A DNA stretch of 64,000 bases. Source: Cloeon dipterum (lineage: Eukaryota; Arthropoda; Insecta; Ephemeroptera; Baetidae). The DNA is taken from the NCBI RefSeq assembly GCF_949628265.1, contig NC_088788.1, forward strand, positions 1,116,001 through 1,180,000. The letters are read 5' to 3'. The notes below the pieces were generated by a model, which was given only the letters and a program-made list of their open reading frames with translations, ran no database searches and was not told where the DNA came from. Below, in pieces: positions 12,601 to 28,630 of this stretch; positions within the stretch are counted from its first letter, which is position 1, and each line of letters starts with the position of its first letter. The translations under genes were made by a program, and so were the position numbers.

Positions 12601-15600
12601 CTCATCCTTGAACTTAATTTATTTTTTTTTCAGGAGTGCGAGAGATTAATGGAGGAAAACCGGCGTCTGAAAGCGTCGGCCGTGCTGTCCTCTCATCTCA
12701 ACATCGACCACGAACAAAGAGCGGAAGTGACATTGTTGCAGAGCAAAGTCAACACCCTGGCGTGGCAGTTGTCTCAGGTAAAAAAGTGAATCAGCTTTTT
12801 ATCTGCACGAAATTCTGAAATTCGATTTCTCTGCTGCACGTGCTCTCGTTGGATTAATTTTTCAAACCACGAGGCGTGAGTTCAATGCAATTAAGGCGAC
12901 GTGTGTACGCTTTTGCTTTCAGTCCGAGTCACGCAGGCGGATGGTTTGCTCGGTTGCGGAGCAGGTCGCTACCTTTTTGGATCGCGTCTCCAAAACTCTC
13001 ACGGCCAGCAGCAGCAGCCCTGACAGCAGGCAGCAGCAACGCAGCAATTCTGCTAGATGCAGGTTCGTTCATTCCTCTTGTTTAAATAATTTAATTTCTT
13101 TTATCCGGAGTCAAAAAGGCAAATTTTCGACTTTTTCGTGTTTTTAAAATGTTTGAAAATCCAAATCTCGGTTTCTAACCATCAGAATTTAAAAAACTGC
13201 ACACCGATACACTCGTCTCAATGTCCCCTAACCAGCTAAGGGGTTAGAGGGGTGATTACCCCATCCGTTTCAACTTTTAAAACTACAATTTTAATAACAA
13301 AAATTTACTTTTTAGTCTTCAGGTCGTCAAGTTAATTCAAATATCCCAAAATTCACCCCCTAAATCCTCTAGTTGGTAAGGAGAGGTCAAGACGAGTCTA
13401 ACAGTGGATAGTTTTTGAAATTCTGATAGTTAAAACCTGAGATCTAGAGTTGCAAAAATTAACAAAACACAAAAAAATCAATAAATTCACATTTTCCGTG
13501 TTTTGCAAACATTTTAAACTCCAAATCTCAGGTTCTAACCATCGGAATTGCAAAAACTAACCACCGATGGACTCGTATTGACCTTCCCTAACCAGCTGAA
13601 GGGTTTAGGGGTGCTTAACCTTATCTCTTTCACCCGCTGGCATAATTTCAATAAGAAAAAGATCAAAAATTATGATTTTTACATTTTTTAAAGGATAAAA
13701 AAATTTTGAGGGTAAGCAACCCCCTTGGCTGGTAAGGGGAGGTTTAGACGTGTCTAACGGTGGGTAGTTTTTGCAATTCTGATAGTTAGAACCTGAGATT
13801 TGGAGTTTAAAATGTTTGAAAAACACGAATTTTTCGATTTTTTTGTGTTTTTTTAACTTTTAACGTCCAAATCTCAAGTTCTTACCATCAGAATTATAAA
13901 AACTACCCTTTATTTGACTTGTCTCAACCTTCCCTGACCAGCTAAAGGATTTAGGAGGTGAATTTTGTATTATTTTAATTATTTTGAAGCCCTGAAGAAA
14001 GTAGGCCGAGAAGTGAATTTTTGTTACAAAAATTGTAGTTTAAGGGTTAGAAGGGAATGGGTAAGCACCCCTGTATCCCATCAGCTGTTCAGGGGAGGTT
14101 GAGACGAGTCTAACAGTGGGTAATTTTTGAAATTCTGATAGTTAGAACAAGAGATTTGGAGTTTGCAAAACGCGAAAAAATCGAAAAAATTGTGCTTTTT
14201 AAGTTTTAAAGTGGAATTTCTCGAAAACTAAAAAATATACCACTTTGAAATTTTATCACAGGCTTTTTAATGTCATATGGGACATATGCAAATGAATAAC
14301 TATACTTACTTTTAATATAAATGGGAATGTCTAACTACAGGCTTTTCTGCCCACACATCAATTTAATGTATTTTATAGTAATACATTTTATTTAATTTCA
14401 CTTTCCACTCTCGAACCTATCTACAAGAACAAACTCAAGGCAAACTGCTAACTACTTTTCCACTTTAACTAATGAGTCGTTTTATTTGCATTTATTTATA
14501 GACCTCTAAAGTAATTTAATATAAAAGCTTCTTTCAAGTTTCATTATTTGAAATTAATATATTCCACGAACGAACAACAGAGAATTCCATATTCCTATTT
14601 ATATTTTTGTGCATTTTATTGGTTTTCCGCCTGACTGATTCCGACGGGTGAAACCCAATTATAATTTATTTTGTCTGTTTGTTTTGTTCAAAGAATACCG
14701 AGATCACGGAGCTCACAATCGACGGACGTGAGGGACGCGATCGACGAGCGTGAATTCACGCCTCGCACGTCGCTGCAACGCTCCAACAGTCAGTTGCACT
14801 CCGACTCGGAATACTCGTTCGCCAGCAGGTATTCCCTTGCTTATTAAAAACGTTGAGAAAGACACAGAGTTGAATTTTTTATTTCCAGCCGAAGGAGCAG
14901 CACAGTCTCGATGGAAGCGGCGGAAAACGAAAAACTGGGCCAACAGGCGCGCAGGCTGGCGCGCACTCTCAAGTCCATGCTGAACTCGCAGGAGCCGCCG
15001 GCCATGTCCGATGAGTCACCTTCCTCCTCCTTCAGGTACAATTTTATTCCATATTTCTGCTTAAAGATCGTCTTTGGCAAGGTTTCTGAGCCCACCAATC
15101 GATTCCTGAGGGTCGAATTAGGTAAAATCAACATTTTTCCCGTTAAAAAAGTCAAGCGCGACGTGCGAACTTTTTTCCCGCCAAAACAATTTGAATGCGA
15201 GAAGTGCGCATGCGTGAGAGAAGTCATACAAAGAAGTCATTCATGCAGGCGGTCTCTCTGCAAGTGCTAAAACCTGCTCTCACGCATGCGCACATATCGC
15301 ATTTACGTTCAAATTTTTTTGGCGGGAAAAAAGTTCGCACGTCACGCTGCATTTTTTTAACGGAAAAACATCAATTATACCTAATTCGACCCTCAGGAAT
15401 CGATTGGTGTGCTCAGAAACTTCGTCGAATCGAAATCTGCCGAAAAAATGACGTCAAGCGCTGCAAATTTCAGAGAAAATTCGAAAAATTTAAATTTTTA
15501 TTGCATCCAACAATTCAAATAATTTTAAATTATCACTTGTATCGATCCACTCATAATAATTCGACCCTCATTTTAGCGAACTGCTGAGGATGGCGAGCAA

Positions 15601-16699
15601 AAGAAGGTTAAACTACGAGCTGCCAGAAAAGCCGATGATCGTGCAGCAAGAAGCGGCGCCGCCGACGCGCCCTTCCCTGCCCTCGGACGTGACCTTCATT
15701 TCGCCCCTGATGCAGCACGACGGCACCTCCACTTGTTCCTCAAACAGTTCCTCTTCGTCCTCGCCCACCCTCAAGGCCAGGGACTCGGACGAAAGCGGAT
15801 TTTCAAGCATCGGATCCTTTCAAGAGGTTAATAAATTTATATTTTGCTTGCCGTAGGAAATAAGAAAAATAAATTCATTTACTTGAAATAAAATCTTAAA
15901 AATTCAAAAATAAAATTTCCCAGGCCACCGTTTATTTTTTTTAGAAATCACCCCCATTCCATAAGCCCTTAGTGTTCGAAGCTGCCAGCAGATGGCGCTA
16001 CCGTATACTTTCGTAATAAATTTAATTTTAATTTACCTCCGCTGCGAATTCAGACTCCATCCTGCTACTGTGCATTTTTCACTTAATACGCTTTCTTTTG
16101 ACGTGCTGAAAACCAAAATCAGTCCAGCCATTCGCCGTAGAAACGTTAGAAAATATTTTATATTTCAAAAAATAGTTTTTCCCGATTCTACGGTGATTTG
16201 CTTAACTGATTTTGGTTTTCAGCACGTCAAAAGAATGAAAATTAAGTGAAAAATGCGCAATTAGCAGGATAGAGTCTGAAATCACAGCAGAAGTGCTTTA
16301 AAATCAAATTTATTACGAAAGTATGCGGTGGCGCCATCTGTTAGCGGCCCTACCGTAAAACCACGATTTATGGAATTTTCCCTCAAAATTAAATTTAAGC
16401 AAAATTTCCCTGGTTCTCATCTTACTATTATTGCAAATTTTGGAGATAAGTCGTTGCTAAATTTCGTAACTCACAATTGTTACTCAAAATATTTACTTAA
16501 AAACTTTGGCACTATTTTCCAGGTCGGATTACCTTCACCAAACGAAATTATTCCAAGGCACGTGCGATGTCGAAGCTCGCCGATGACGAGTAACAAAAAC
16601 CACTCAGCTAGTCTCAACTACTACAACGACAGCAGCCAACTCAGCTCGGCCACTTTGGAGATAGCCACCATGGAAAAACTCAAAGTTTTGTGGGTGTAA
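620..16699 (+). CDS. uncharacterised coiled-coil, Ser-rich protein (387 aa, 7 coding exons)
   Basis: Coding exons: 620-790, 12634-12777, 12923-13062, 14694-14828, 14889-15035, 15577-15826, 16523-16699; phases join without a break to give 387 residues. I do not recognise the family. Residues about 48-130 are charged and heptad-like (ECERLMEENRRLKA, then LLQSKVNTLAWQLSQ) and probably form a coiled coil. They are followed by a Ser/Gln/Arg-rich linker, a basic Ser-rich stretch (TSLQRSNSQLHSDSEYS) and a second possible helix (LGQQARRLARTLKSML). The C-terminal third is low complexity with a run of serines, then the motif DSDESGFSSIGSFQEVGLP across the last exon junction; it ends in MEKLKVLWV. No enzyme motif, signal peptide or membrane span is seen. 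The ATG at 620 follows a splice acceptor directly. A scaffold or centrosome/cytoskeleton role is only a guess from coiled coil plus Ser-rich tail. Confidence 0.8.
2155..2600 (+). repeat. repeat family C, copy 1
   Basis: About 440 bp. It shares with 4490-4935 and 10665-11085 (both opposite strand) the segments GGGTTGCGATCTGTGTTG, a GGCGTCGAAA block and AAAAGGGGCGTGCCGA. The GGTTGCGATCTGTGTTG block occurs twice in this copy, once near each of 2185 and 2398. A palindromic TGCGCATGCGT lies at 2337-2347. Non-autonomous: no transposase frame. Confidence 0.75.
3500..3740 (+). repeat. partial copy of repeat family D (left part)
   Basis: Matches the left 230 bp of the family D copies at 8155 and 62155: TTTCCAGCGCTTG, GATTTCGATTCCTCT, GTCGAGATCTGT, CCTTTTAGGGAAACTCTTTG and TTTCAAGTAAGGAGACAGT occur in the same order. 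It lacks the central hairpin of family D. Confidence 0.7.
4490..4935 (-). repeat. repeat family C, copy 2 (inverted)
   Basis: Reverse-strand copy of family C, closest to the copy at 10665-11085. Both read GATTAGCCCGGTAATTGG-like at one end, then GAATCGACCG, GGCACATCA, CGGCACGCC and the CGCAGATCGCAAC block. It contains an ACTGCGCATGCTTAAG site near 4810 and several GCGCA half sites. Confidence 0.75.
5030..5100 (+). repeat. repeat family H fragment
   Basis: Begins CGTAAAACCACGATTTATTT, followed by CACAA and an A/T-rich tail. The same block recurs at about 16355, 32385 and 35780, so it is a short dispersed element; its ends are not defined. Confidence 0.5.
5658..6033. mobile_element. palindromic MITE family A, copy 1
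   Basis: About 375 bp in which the right half is a near reverse complement of the left half. It starts CGTCTTTGACGAAGTTTCTG and ends with its inverse (CTTCATCAAAGATGGTCT). Shared landmarks are CCAATCGATTCCTGAGGGTC, TTTTTTCCCGCCAAAA and GCGCATGCGT. There is no coding capacity. Perfect palindromic sites lie at 5797-5807 and 5880-5890. Confidence 0.85.
8155..8900 (+). mobile_element. MITE family D, full copy 1
   Basis: About 745 bp, matching 62155-62815 over most of its length. The centre (about 8458-8806) is a fold-back: GCTAAAGAGTTGGTTTATCG near 8460 is inverted at about 8780, and AAAGACGGAAATCATC near 8535 is inverted at 8730. Each inner arm carries a GCTGATTGGCTGAC block (CCAAT box), and the loop side has GTTGCTAGGCAAC at 8642-8654. 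The right end is TTTTGGCGGGAAAAGGCG. No coding capacity. Confidence 0.8.
10665..11085 (-). repeat. repeat family C, copy 3 (inverted)
   Basis: Same orientation as copy 2 and colinear with it across about 420 bp. It contains a perfect ACGCATGCGCA at 10928-10938. The outer end reads CTCAACCCAGTCCCGGTGA, equivalent to the TCACCGGGGGCCGGGTTGCG end of copy 1. Confidence 0.75.
13160..14200. repeat. tandem array of three fold-back units (family E)
   Basis: Six blocks alternate in direction: forward at about 13165, 13505 and 13865 (TCTAACCATCAGAATT ... ACTCGTCTCAA ... CTAACCAGCTAA), and reverse at about 13345, 13700 and 14050 (GGTTGAGACGAGTCTAAC ... AATTCTGATAGTTAGAAC). This makes three palindromic units of about 340-360 bp in tandem inside one intron. 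Related copies sit at 24755-25240 (full), 28190-28310 and 39712-39860 (half). No coding capacity. Confidence 0.8.
15064..15424. mobile_element. palindromic MITE family A, copy 2 (intron 6 of the coiled-coil gene)
   Basis: Starts CGTCTTTGGCAAGGTTTCTG and ends GTGTGCTCAGAAACTTCGTC. Both halves carry the GCGCATGCGT palindrome (15205-15215 and 15282-15292). It fills most of the 541-bp intron 15036-15576. Confidence 0.85.
15425..15570 (-). repeat. repeat family D fragment, inverted, next to MITE A
   Basis: Reverse complement of the left end of family D (AATCGAAATCTGCCGA, AGCGCTGCAAATTT, TTGCATCCAACAATTCAAA). It abuts the end of family A copy 2 directly and runs almost to the splice acceptor at 15575-15576. 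Confidence 0.7.
15966..16352. mobile_element. palindromic MITE family B, copy 1 (last intron of the coiled-coil gene)
   Basis: About 370-385 bp fold-back element. The ends carry GCAGATGGCGCTACCGTA and its inverse (GGTGGCGCCATCTGTTAG). Sub-terminal blocks are ACTCCATCCTGCTA, TTTTGACGTGCTGAAAACC and CGCCGTAGAAACGTT. Full copies also occur at 42562 and 63425, with a decayed one near 22150. Non-coding. Confidence 0.85.
16355..16460 (+). repeat. repeat family H fragment
   Basis: CCGTAAAACCACGATTTATG followed by AATTTTCCCTCAAAATTAAA. It matches 5030-5100 and 32380-32460 and lies immediately after MITE B copy 1. Confidence 0.5.
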
Positions 16700-16753
16700 T
16701 CACAAAAACCTGTATTAAAATTAAGAATTGTAAATGTAAAAATGCTAAAATTA

Positions 16754-16759
16754 AATAAA
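16754..16759 (+). terminator. poly(A) signal of the coiled-coil gene
   Basis: AATAAA 55 bases after the stop codon at 16697-16699. The next gene's start codon is only about 190 bases further on, so this 3' end must be used or be close to the true one. Confidence 0.6.
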
Positions 16760-16949
16760 AATCACCATGTATAATAAGAAAAATAATCCCCGTCTTTTAA
16801 TTTAAATTTATTCATCGTTAGTTTTGAGCCGTGGAGTTTGTCCGCCTAGAATCTATTTTTAGCACGTCGCGCACGTTAGCGGCGTGTTTTTAGCTCCAAC
16901 ACAAAGCCTCGCCTACTTTTCTCGAATTTCGGCCGATTCCAAAGTCCAA

Positions 16950-19146
16950 ATGGCGCCGAAAAAGCAGGAAGAAGAGCGGAAGCCGCTGATTGGCCGCGTC
17001 GGCACCAACCTGAGGGTCGGCATCGTGGGAATTCCGAACGTGGGCAAGTCCACGTTCTTCAACGTGCTCACCAAGTCGCAGGCTGCCGCCGAGAACTTCC
17101 CCTTCTGCACCATCGACCCCAACGAGAGCCGCGTGCCTGTCCCTGACCCCAGGTTCAACTTCCTCTGCGACTATCACAAACCTCTCAGGTAAATCTATTT
17201 TAACTGGACGGAAAATACACCCCAAAATGACGGGAAAATTCAGCTAAATTTAATAAATAACGAAATTCATCCCTTTATATAGGGGTAGGTTTTTTTAACC
17301 ACCTCAAAAACTCGTAAAAATTCAAAACTGGATAAAAATTTGAGTTAAAAAGACGGGAAATTTGTGTTATTGCAATTTAAAGTCGAATTTTTGGTGAAAA
17401 CCCACGTTTTTTAAAATTAAATTTCGAATTTCTCAAAAACACGTAAATATTATGATGCAATTTTTTAATGTTTTTTCTTATTAAATAAGGCACATTTTGG
17501 CTATCTCAAAAATTAAAATTTTTGTTCCTTTAGACATGCAGAAATTTCTTAAAATCTCAGGTCAAATTTTAGTGACCTAGACCTTTGACCTAGGAAGTTT
17601 ATCAACCTGGAAAAGTTGTAGGGCGTTTAATGTAGATAATTTTAGGCACCTTATTTATCAATTTATCTTTAAAATTACCCAAATAATTCAACCTGTTTTC
17701 AAATTTGCCCAAATTTTAGGCAATTAATTAATTTAGAATTTAATTTCAGCAAAGTATCTGCGTTCCTGAACGTGGTTGACATCGCCGGGCTGGTGAAGGG
17801 CGCCTCCGAAGGCCAGGGTCTGGGCAACGCCTTTTTGTCCCACATCAAAGCCTGCGACGCTGTCTTCCACTTGTGCAGTCAGTTCGAATTTTAATTAAAA
17901 CAACAATTTTTTAATAAAGTGATATTCTAGGAGCCTTTGACGACCCTGACGTGACTCACATCGAGGGCGAGGTGAACCCTGTCAACGACCTGGACACGAT
18001 CGCCGAGGAGCTGCGGCTCAAGGACGAGGAGCAGCTGATGACCCAGTTGGACAAACTCGAGAGGGTTGTCGTCAGGGGCGGAGACAAGAAATTGAAGCCG
18101 GAATATGTGAGATGATTTTTTTATTATTCAGTAAACACGCAACACGAAACTCTGGCGTGTCACGCGGGTTGCATATAGCACAACGAAATATAAAATTATT
18201 TAATTATTAACCTGGCTTTTAGGACGTGCTTTGCAAAATCAAGCAAATACTGGTGGACGAAAAGAGACACATTAGATTTGGAGATTGGAATGCTGTGGAA
18301 GTGAGTATTTTGAATTATTTTTAATTATTTTAATAAAATAATTTATTATTCTTATTTCCAGATTGAAGTCCTGAACAGGTATCTGTTTCTCACGTCGAAG
18401 CCAGCCTTGTATTTGGTGAATTTGTCGGAAAAAGACTACATTAGAAAGAAGAATAAATGGTATATCCTGCATTAATTAAATTATAAAAATGAGAAATTTA
18501 ATTTATAATTAAAAAGGCTGATAAAAATCAAAGAGTGGGTCGACAAGAACGATCCTGGTGCTATGATCATTCCTTTCTCTGGAGTTTTCGAGTCCAAATT
18601 CTCAGAGATGAATGAAGAAGAACGCCAAGCCTACATGAAAGAGCAGAATGCCGTCAGGTAATCCAAAATTAAATTAATATAGAAATTAATTTCTTATTTT
18701 ATTTCTAGTGTTTTAGACAAAATCATCGTGCAGGGATACAAGTGTCTGCAGCTCATTTACTTTTTTACGGCTGGACCTGACGAGGTCAAGGCCTGGACAA
18801 TTCAGGTTTGTTTCTTAACCCTGATTATTCTGGCTAAGTATATTAAATTTTTCCTTAGAAAGGAACAAAGGCGCCTCAGGCTGCCGGCAGAATCCACACG
18901 GACTTTGAGAAAGGTTTCATCATGGCGGAAGTGATGCATTTTGACGATTTCAAAAACGAGGGAACCGAGGCCAATTGCAAGGTAAGGATTTATAATTGTA
19001 TATTTTTGAAATGCTGAATTTATTTTTGCTTTTAGGCCGCTGGAAAGTACAGGCAGCAAGGCAGAAACTACGTTGTGGAAGATGGGGACATCATTTTCTT
19101 TAAGTTCAACGCTGGTGCTGGTTTGAAGGAAGCGAAAAAGAAGTGA
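16950..19146 (+). CDS. OLA1: Obg-like ATPase 1 (OLA1/YchF family)
   Basis: Cytosolic TRAFAC-class P-loop NTPase that prefers ATP; family members act around translation and stress responses. Exons 16950-17188, 17750-17877, 17931-18106, 18223-18300, 18362-18459, 18517-18657, 18709-18805, 18859-18981, 19036-19146 encode 396 residues, the usual animal OLA1 length. The Walker A motif GIPNVGKST is at residues 27-35, the [17 protein letters not shown] switch segment follows, and the G3 motif is DIAGL. The base-recognition position reads NLSEKD instead of a GTPase NKxD, typical of this subfamily. A C-terminal TGS domain ([29 protein letters not shown]) closes the protein. I chose the ATG at 16950 (MAPKK) because it matches the family N-terminus; an in-frame ATG at 16884 would add 22 residues. 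Every intron is GT-AG. Confidence 0.97.
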
Positions 19147-19184
19147 TCTGAATGTGTGAATTGCGTGCAAGGAAATTTTTTATC

Positions 19185-19190
19185 AATAAA
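19185..19190 (+). terminator. OLA1: poly(A) signal of OLA1
   Basis: AATAAA 39 bases downstream of the OLA1 stop codon (19144-19146); a short 3' untranslated region is expected. Confidence 0.65.
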
Positions 19191-19322
19191 AAATGTGATT
19201 TCAATTATTGGTCCATTGTCCCGTTTAACAAAATTCATTTTTGGATCAGGGAGAATTTCGGAACCGGCGAACTTGAAAAAATAAGGCTCAAATATAAGAA
19301 AATCCGCAGAAAACAGTACGAG

Positions 19323-20297
19323 AACCTGAGGAAGGTTGGTGAAAGGCAAGGGTGAAAAATCGACGCCGAGTATTGCCGCCAAATGTGCTCGAAACTACAG
19401 AAAAAAAGCATTAAAAACCAGCCTCGGAGCAGATCTCAGGTCGCGGGATACCCTGAAAAAGGTTATTAGGGCTTGCCAGGTCAAAGCTCCGTTCAAGACC
19501 TGTCCGATGAGGGGTCGTGGTCGATGATCGGATGAACGACCGAATTTTAACAAAAATAAAACTATTTGGCCTTTGCACCTGGCGCCAAAAAAAAACAGAA
19601 AAACATCAATTTTAATTTTTCTATGGTCGCGGAAATTCTCAAAATCCGTTTCCAGACCGGCGTTGGACCTACGCATGCAGTGAAACAGGTAGGAACCCAT
19701 TTATCCCCATTCTGAAAAAAAAATTAAGAACTGTCCATTTCTCATGTTATATTTTATGCAGAAAAGTTCAATAATCACGATTTTCAAACTTCAAAATACT
19801 GCTACTCCTAGGATTTTGATTGGATCGGCCTGTATTTGGTCTAAAAATGTTCCCAGATAAATTTCGCGTCTTTTGACCGCGCGGGGCTTGTCGAATATTT
19901 TCCTTAATCGCGAGATATGGCGACCGGAAGCCGGAAGTTATTCGAAAAAAATGCACATTTCCACTTTTGTAATAAAACTGAGAGTACAAAGTTGACAAAA
20001 CCTTTTATCAAGTTGCTACATATTATGCCAGATGACCAGGTGGCATATATTATGAAAAAAAAACTATGGGTCAAGTTAAAAAAAATTCTTCTTTTCCCAA
20101 AATTCAGCCGAAACATTTCTTAAAAATTCGAAAAATATTCCGATTTTGAAAAACTGCACACGGCCAGACGCGCCACATCAAAGGGCGTCGATTGGTGCTA
20201 AAATCGGCGCCGTGCGGCCCCGCCTGGGCCCTGAAAACCACAGTTGTTGGTACATGTCACAAATCGCATTTTTTTCGTCTATAAAAATTAATAACCG
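19323..20297 (+). repeat. repeat family G, copy 1
   Basis: About 975 bp between OLA1 and the glutathione transferase gene. It is repeated in inverted orientation at 29336-30133. Matching blocks in order: CCTGAGGAAGGTTG, AGGCAAGGGTGAAAAATCG, GGGGTCGTGGTCGATGATCG, CCGAATTTTAACAAAAATAA, TTTTAATTTTTCTATGG, GGCCCCGCCTGGGCCC, AAAAATTAATAAC. No transposase is readable, and the ends show no obvious terminal inverted repeats. The rest of the spacer (20298-20885) holds no gene; see the GATA entry. Confidence 0.7.
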
Positions 20298-20763
20298 GGC
20301 CCCTATGTGTCGTGGAGTAAAAAATCAAAGTTTGTTAGACTCGCCGTTAAATTTTGCGTCGAATAAATTCAAAGGGCGCCGCCGGAATTTTAATTTAAAA
20401 TTAAAGTTTAGCACAAACGAGCAAGAGTAGCAGACTTAAATGCGTCTCGCGCCTCCTTTAATTTATAAATAAATTTTAACTGTTACACAAATTGACTATA
20501 CCGTTTTGATGAATTGATATTAATTAAAAAATTGCGTTTTTTTAATTTAAATTAGCTTATATGGATTTGAATACCGGTTCTACTCGGAGCTTCGAGCTCG
20601 AACGCGTTATCGTGTTCTTTTCACCGGCTCTCTCTCATGTGTTTTTACTGCAGCTGATATATTTATAGGAACAAACAGCCGAGGTGGCGGTCTGGCGATT
20701 CGTTGCCGGCTTCTCATCTTTTGCTCCCATTTAGATAGCGTGTAAGTACAAATTTCCCACTGT

Positions 20764-20776
20764 GATAAGCGATAAG
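20764..20776 (+). promoter_or_regulatory. paired GATA sites upstream of the GST gene
   Basis: GATAAG occurs twice, at 20764-20769 and 20771-20776, about 110 bases before the start codon of the omega GST. Spaced GATA pairs are typical of insect fat-body and midgut enhancers; the function here is inferred from the motif alone. Confidence 0.35.
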
Positions 20777-20885
20777 CTCGGCAATGACTCTCCCAAATTC
20801 GATCATTTGTTGCATAACCCGGCGCAGTGGCCCTTATTTGAATAACACACTCCGCTCGGCTCACAGCACCCTGGCAAGCCTGAAA

Positions 20886-21880
20886 ATGAAGGAAACTCCG
20901 CACCTGGCTCAAGGTCATTATTCTTTCTAGTGCGTTTAAATTCATTTTTATGTTGAATTTGGCGATTTTTATAAAGGTACTCCGCACCCATACTTGGAGA
21001 ACGATGCTTTGCGGATTTACAACATGCGTTTCTGCCCCTACGCTGAGAGGAGTCTGCTCGTCGGCTCGGCCAAGGGCATCAAGTGAGCATTTTTATTTTT
21101 TTTTAATTGAAAATTTAATTTTTAAAAATTAATCAAGGTTTGAAGTGGTCAACGTCAATTTGGTCGATAAGCCCGACTGGTTCGTGGCAATGAACCCTCC
21201 AGGGCTGGTCCCCACCCTGGAATGGGGCGACGGCCGCGTCCTGGGAGAGTCCCTGATTGTGTCCGAATACCTGGACGAGATCGGCGACGCCTCCCGGCCC
21301 CTGCAGTCCAGCGACCCTTTCCAGAAGGCCAAGGACAAGCTGCTCGCCGATAAATTCAGTCAGGTAAAATTATTTCCAGGTTTATTTACGCAGAATTTTA
21401 TTTTTAATTAATTTCAGGTTATCAGCGCGCTCTTTAAAATCATGCTGAATTATCACAAGCCGGAACTGGACCTGAGCCCTTTCGACGACATGCTGAGGTA
21501 CCTGGACAATTATGAAAAGGAATTGAAAAATCGCCCGACCCAGTTCTTCAACGGAGACAAACCCGGATACGTGGACTACATGATTTGGCCCTGGTTCGAA
21601 CGCTTTGAACTCCTGGGCGTTTTGGTTGGAGAAAAAGTGAAATTCCCGAAAGCGCGTTACCCTAGACTTGTGAGTTTATTGCTATAATTAATTTAAATTT
21701 GATTAATTGTGATTTTTGTAGACCGAGTGGACACGTGCAATGCTGGAAGATGACGCTGTGAAAACTTGGTACCTGCCTGTGGAGGTGCATGAGCAGTACA
21801 TGCGCAGCCGTTTTTCCGGCGGCGCCACTGATTACGATTTCCTAGTCAGGCAGCAGGAAGTCAAAACCTCTAATCTTTGA
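20886..21880 (+). CDS. omega-class glutathione S-transferase
   Basis: Omega GSTs are cytosolic thioltransferase, dehydroascorbate-reductase or related enzymes that use a catalytic cysteine. Exons 20886-20913, 20977-21082, 21138-21363, 21418-21669, 21722-21880 give 256 residues, normal for the class. The first exon codes for only nine residues (MKETPHLAQ) and is joined by a 63-bp intron; the resulting N-terminal extension GTPHPYL is class-typical. The active site is RFCPYAER with Cys29. The thioredoxin fold continues with VNLVDKPDWF, NPPGLVPTLE (cis-Pro loop) and GESLIVSEYLDE (glutathione-binding Glu-Ser). The C-terminal all-helical domain includes FFNGDKPGYVDYMIWPWFER. A poly(A) signal is at 21969-21974. 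Subtype (sepiapterin/pyrimidodiazepine synthase versus plain GSTO) cannot be told from sequence alone. Confidence 0.95.
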
Positions 21881-21968
21881 ATTGAAAAAACTGTTATTAT
21901 ATTGGCCAACGCAATAGTGATATATTTTTGATACAAATTTTCTCTTGGTAATGAAAAATTCAGTTCAA

Positions 21969-21974
21969 AATAAA
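21969..21974 (+). terminator. poly(A) signal of the omega GST
   Basis: AATAAA 89 bases after the stop codon at 21878-21880. Confidence 0.6.
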
Positions 21975-22011
21975 GTGAAATTTAAACTATATGCTAATTG
22001 TTTTTGAACCG

Positions 22012-22116
22012 AGGGAATACAATATGACGACGAACCACGCCCCCTTTATGAGCAGAGAGTAGCGGAGAGTAGGGCACTTTTGCCTGCAGTGTCCGCGCCG
22101 CCATATTGTATTCCCT
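22012..22116. repeat. small fold-back element (family K)
   Basis: About 105 bp bounded by perfect 15-bp inverted repeats, AGGGAATACAATATG and its complement. The centre is GC-richer. No duplication of the target is visible. Only one copy was seen in the window. Confidence 0.55.
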
Positions 22117-22149
22117 AGTTACGCCCTCCTCGTCGGCGACCGATTTCGG

Positions 22150-22375
22150 CTGTTTTGACGCCGAACATTTCGGTTTCAAGCTCATCAAAAATGGGATTTA
22201 TGACTCAATCCTGCTGAAATGCATTCTATTGACTTGAAATAAATTCTTTTGATGGACTGGAATGATTTTTTGTTTTCAGCACACCAAAAAATCATTCTTA
22301 GAAGAATTTTGAGTCTTAAAATTGCAGTGGGAGTATCAAAAGTAACCGCACACGCCATCTATTAGTCACTTTAAA
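22150..22375. repeat. decayed copy of MITE family B
   Basis: Recognisable pieces are GACTCAATCCTGCT, TGTTTTCAGCAC and CGCCATCTATTAG with the outer TTTAAACACCAAG. The inner portion has diverged and the left terminus is missing. Confidence 0.5.
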
Positions 22376-22598
22376 CACCAAGGGGCGTTCCCAACGTTAA
22401 AAAAATTCTTTTAATCAAATTATAATCCAACCTGATATTAGAGCACTCATTAAAACTCAATTTAAAGCATTTTTTAAAATTCTTTTTTAAGAAAACCGGT
22501 TTATCTATATAGAAAACCGGTTCGAGTATTGTAAATCTCCGTCTATTTAAACCGCCACTGATTGACTGTGGGCCTCGGCAAGGTTGAGTCGGGAGAAA

Positions 22599-28630
<6,032 letters not shown>

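Larger units (their letters stand above)
791..12633 (+). other. 11.8-kb first coding intron, MITE-rich
   Basis: No convincing exon was found here; the short ORFs on either strand look like chance or repeat-borne frames. The intron contains three copies of repeat family C, one full and one partial family D, one family A and one family H copy, each listed separately. The remainder is AT-rich single-copy sequence, apart from a CG-rich GAGCGAG-type stretch at about 7880-8050 that could be regulatory but shows no decisive motif. Confidence 0.7.
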
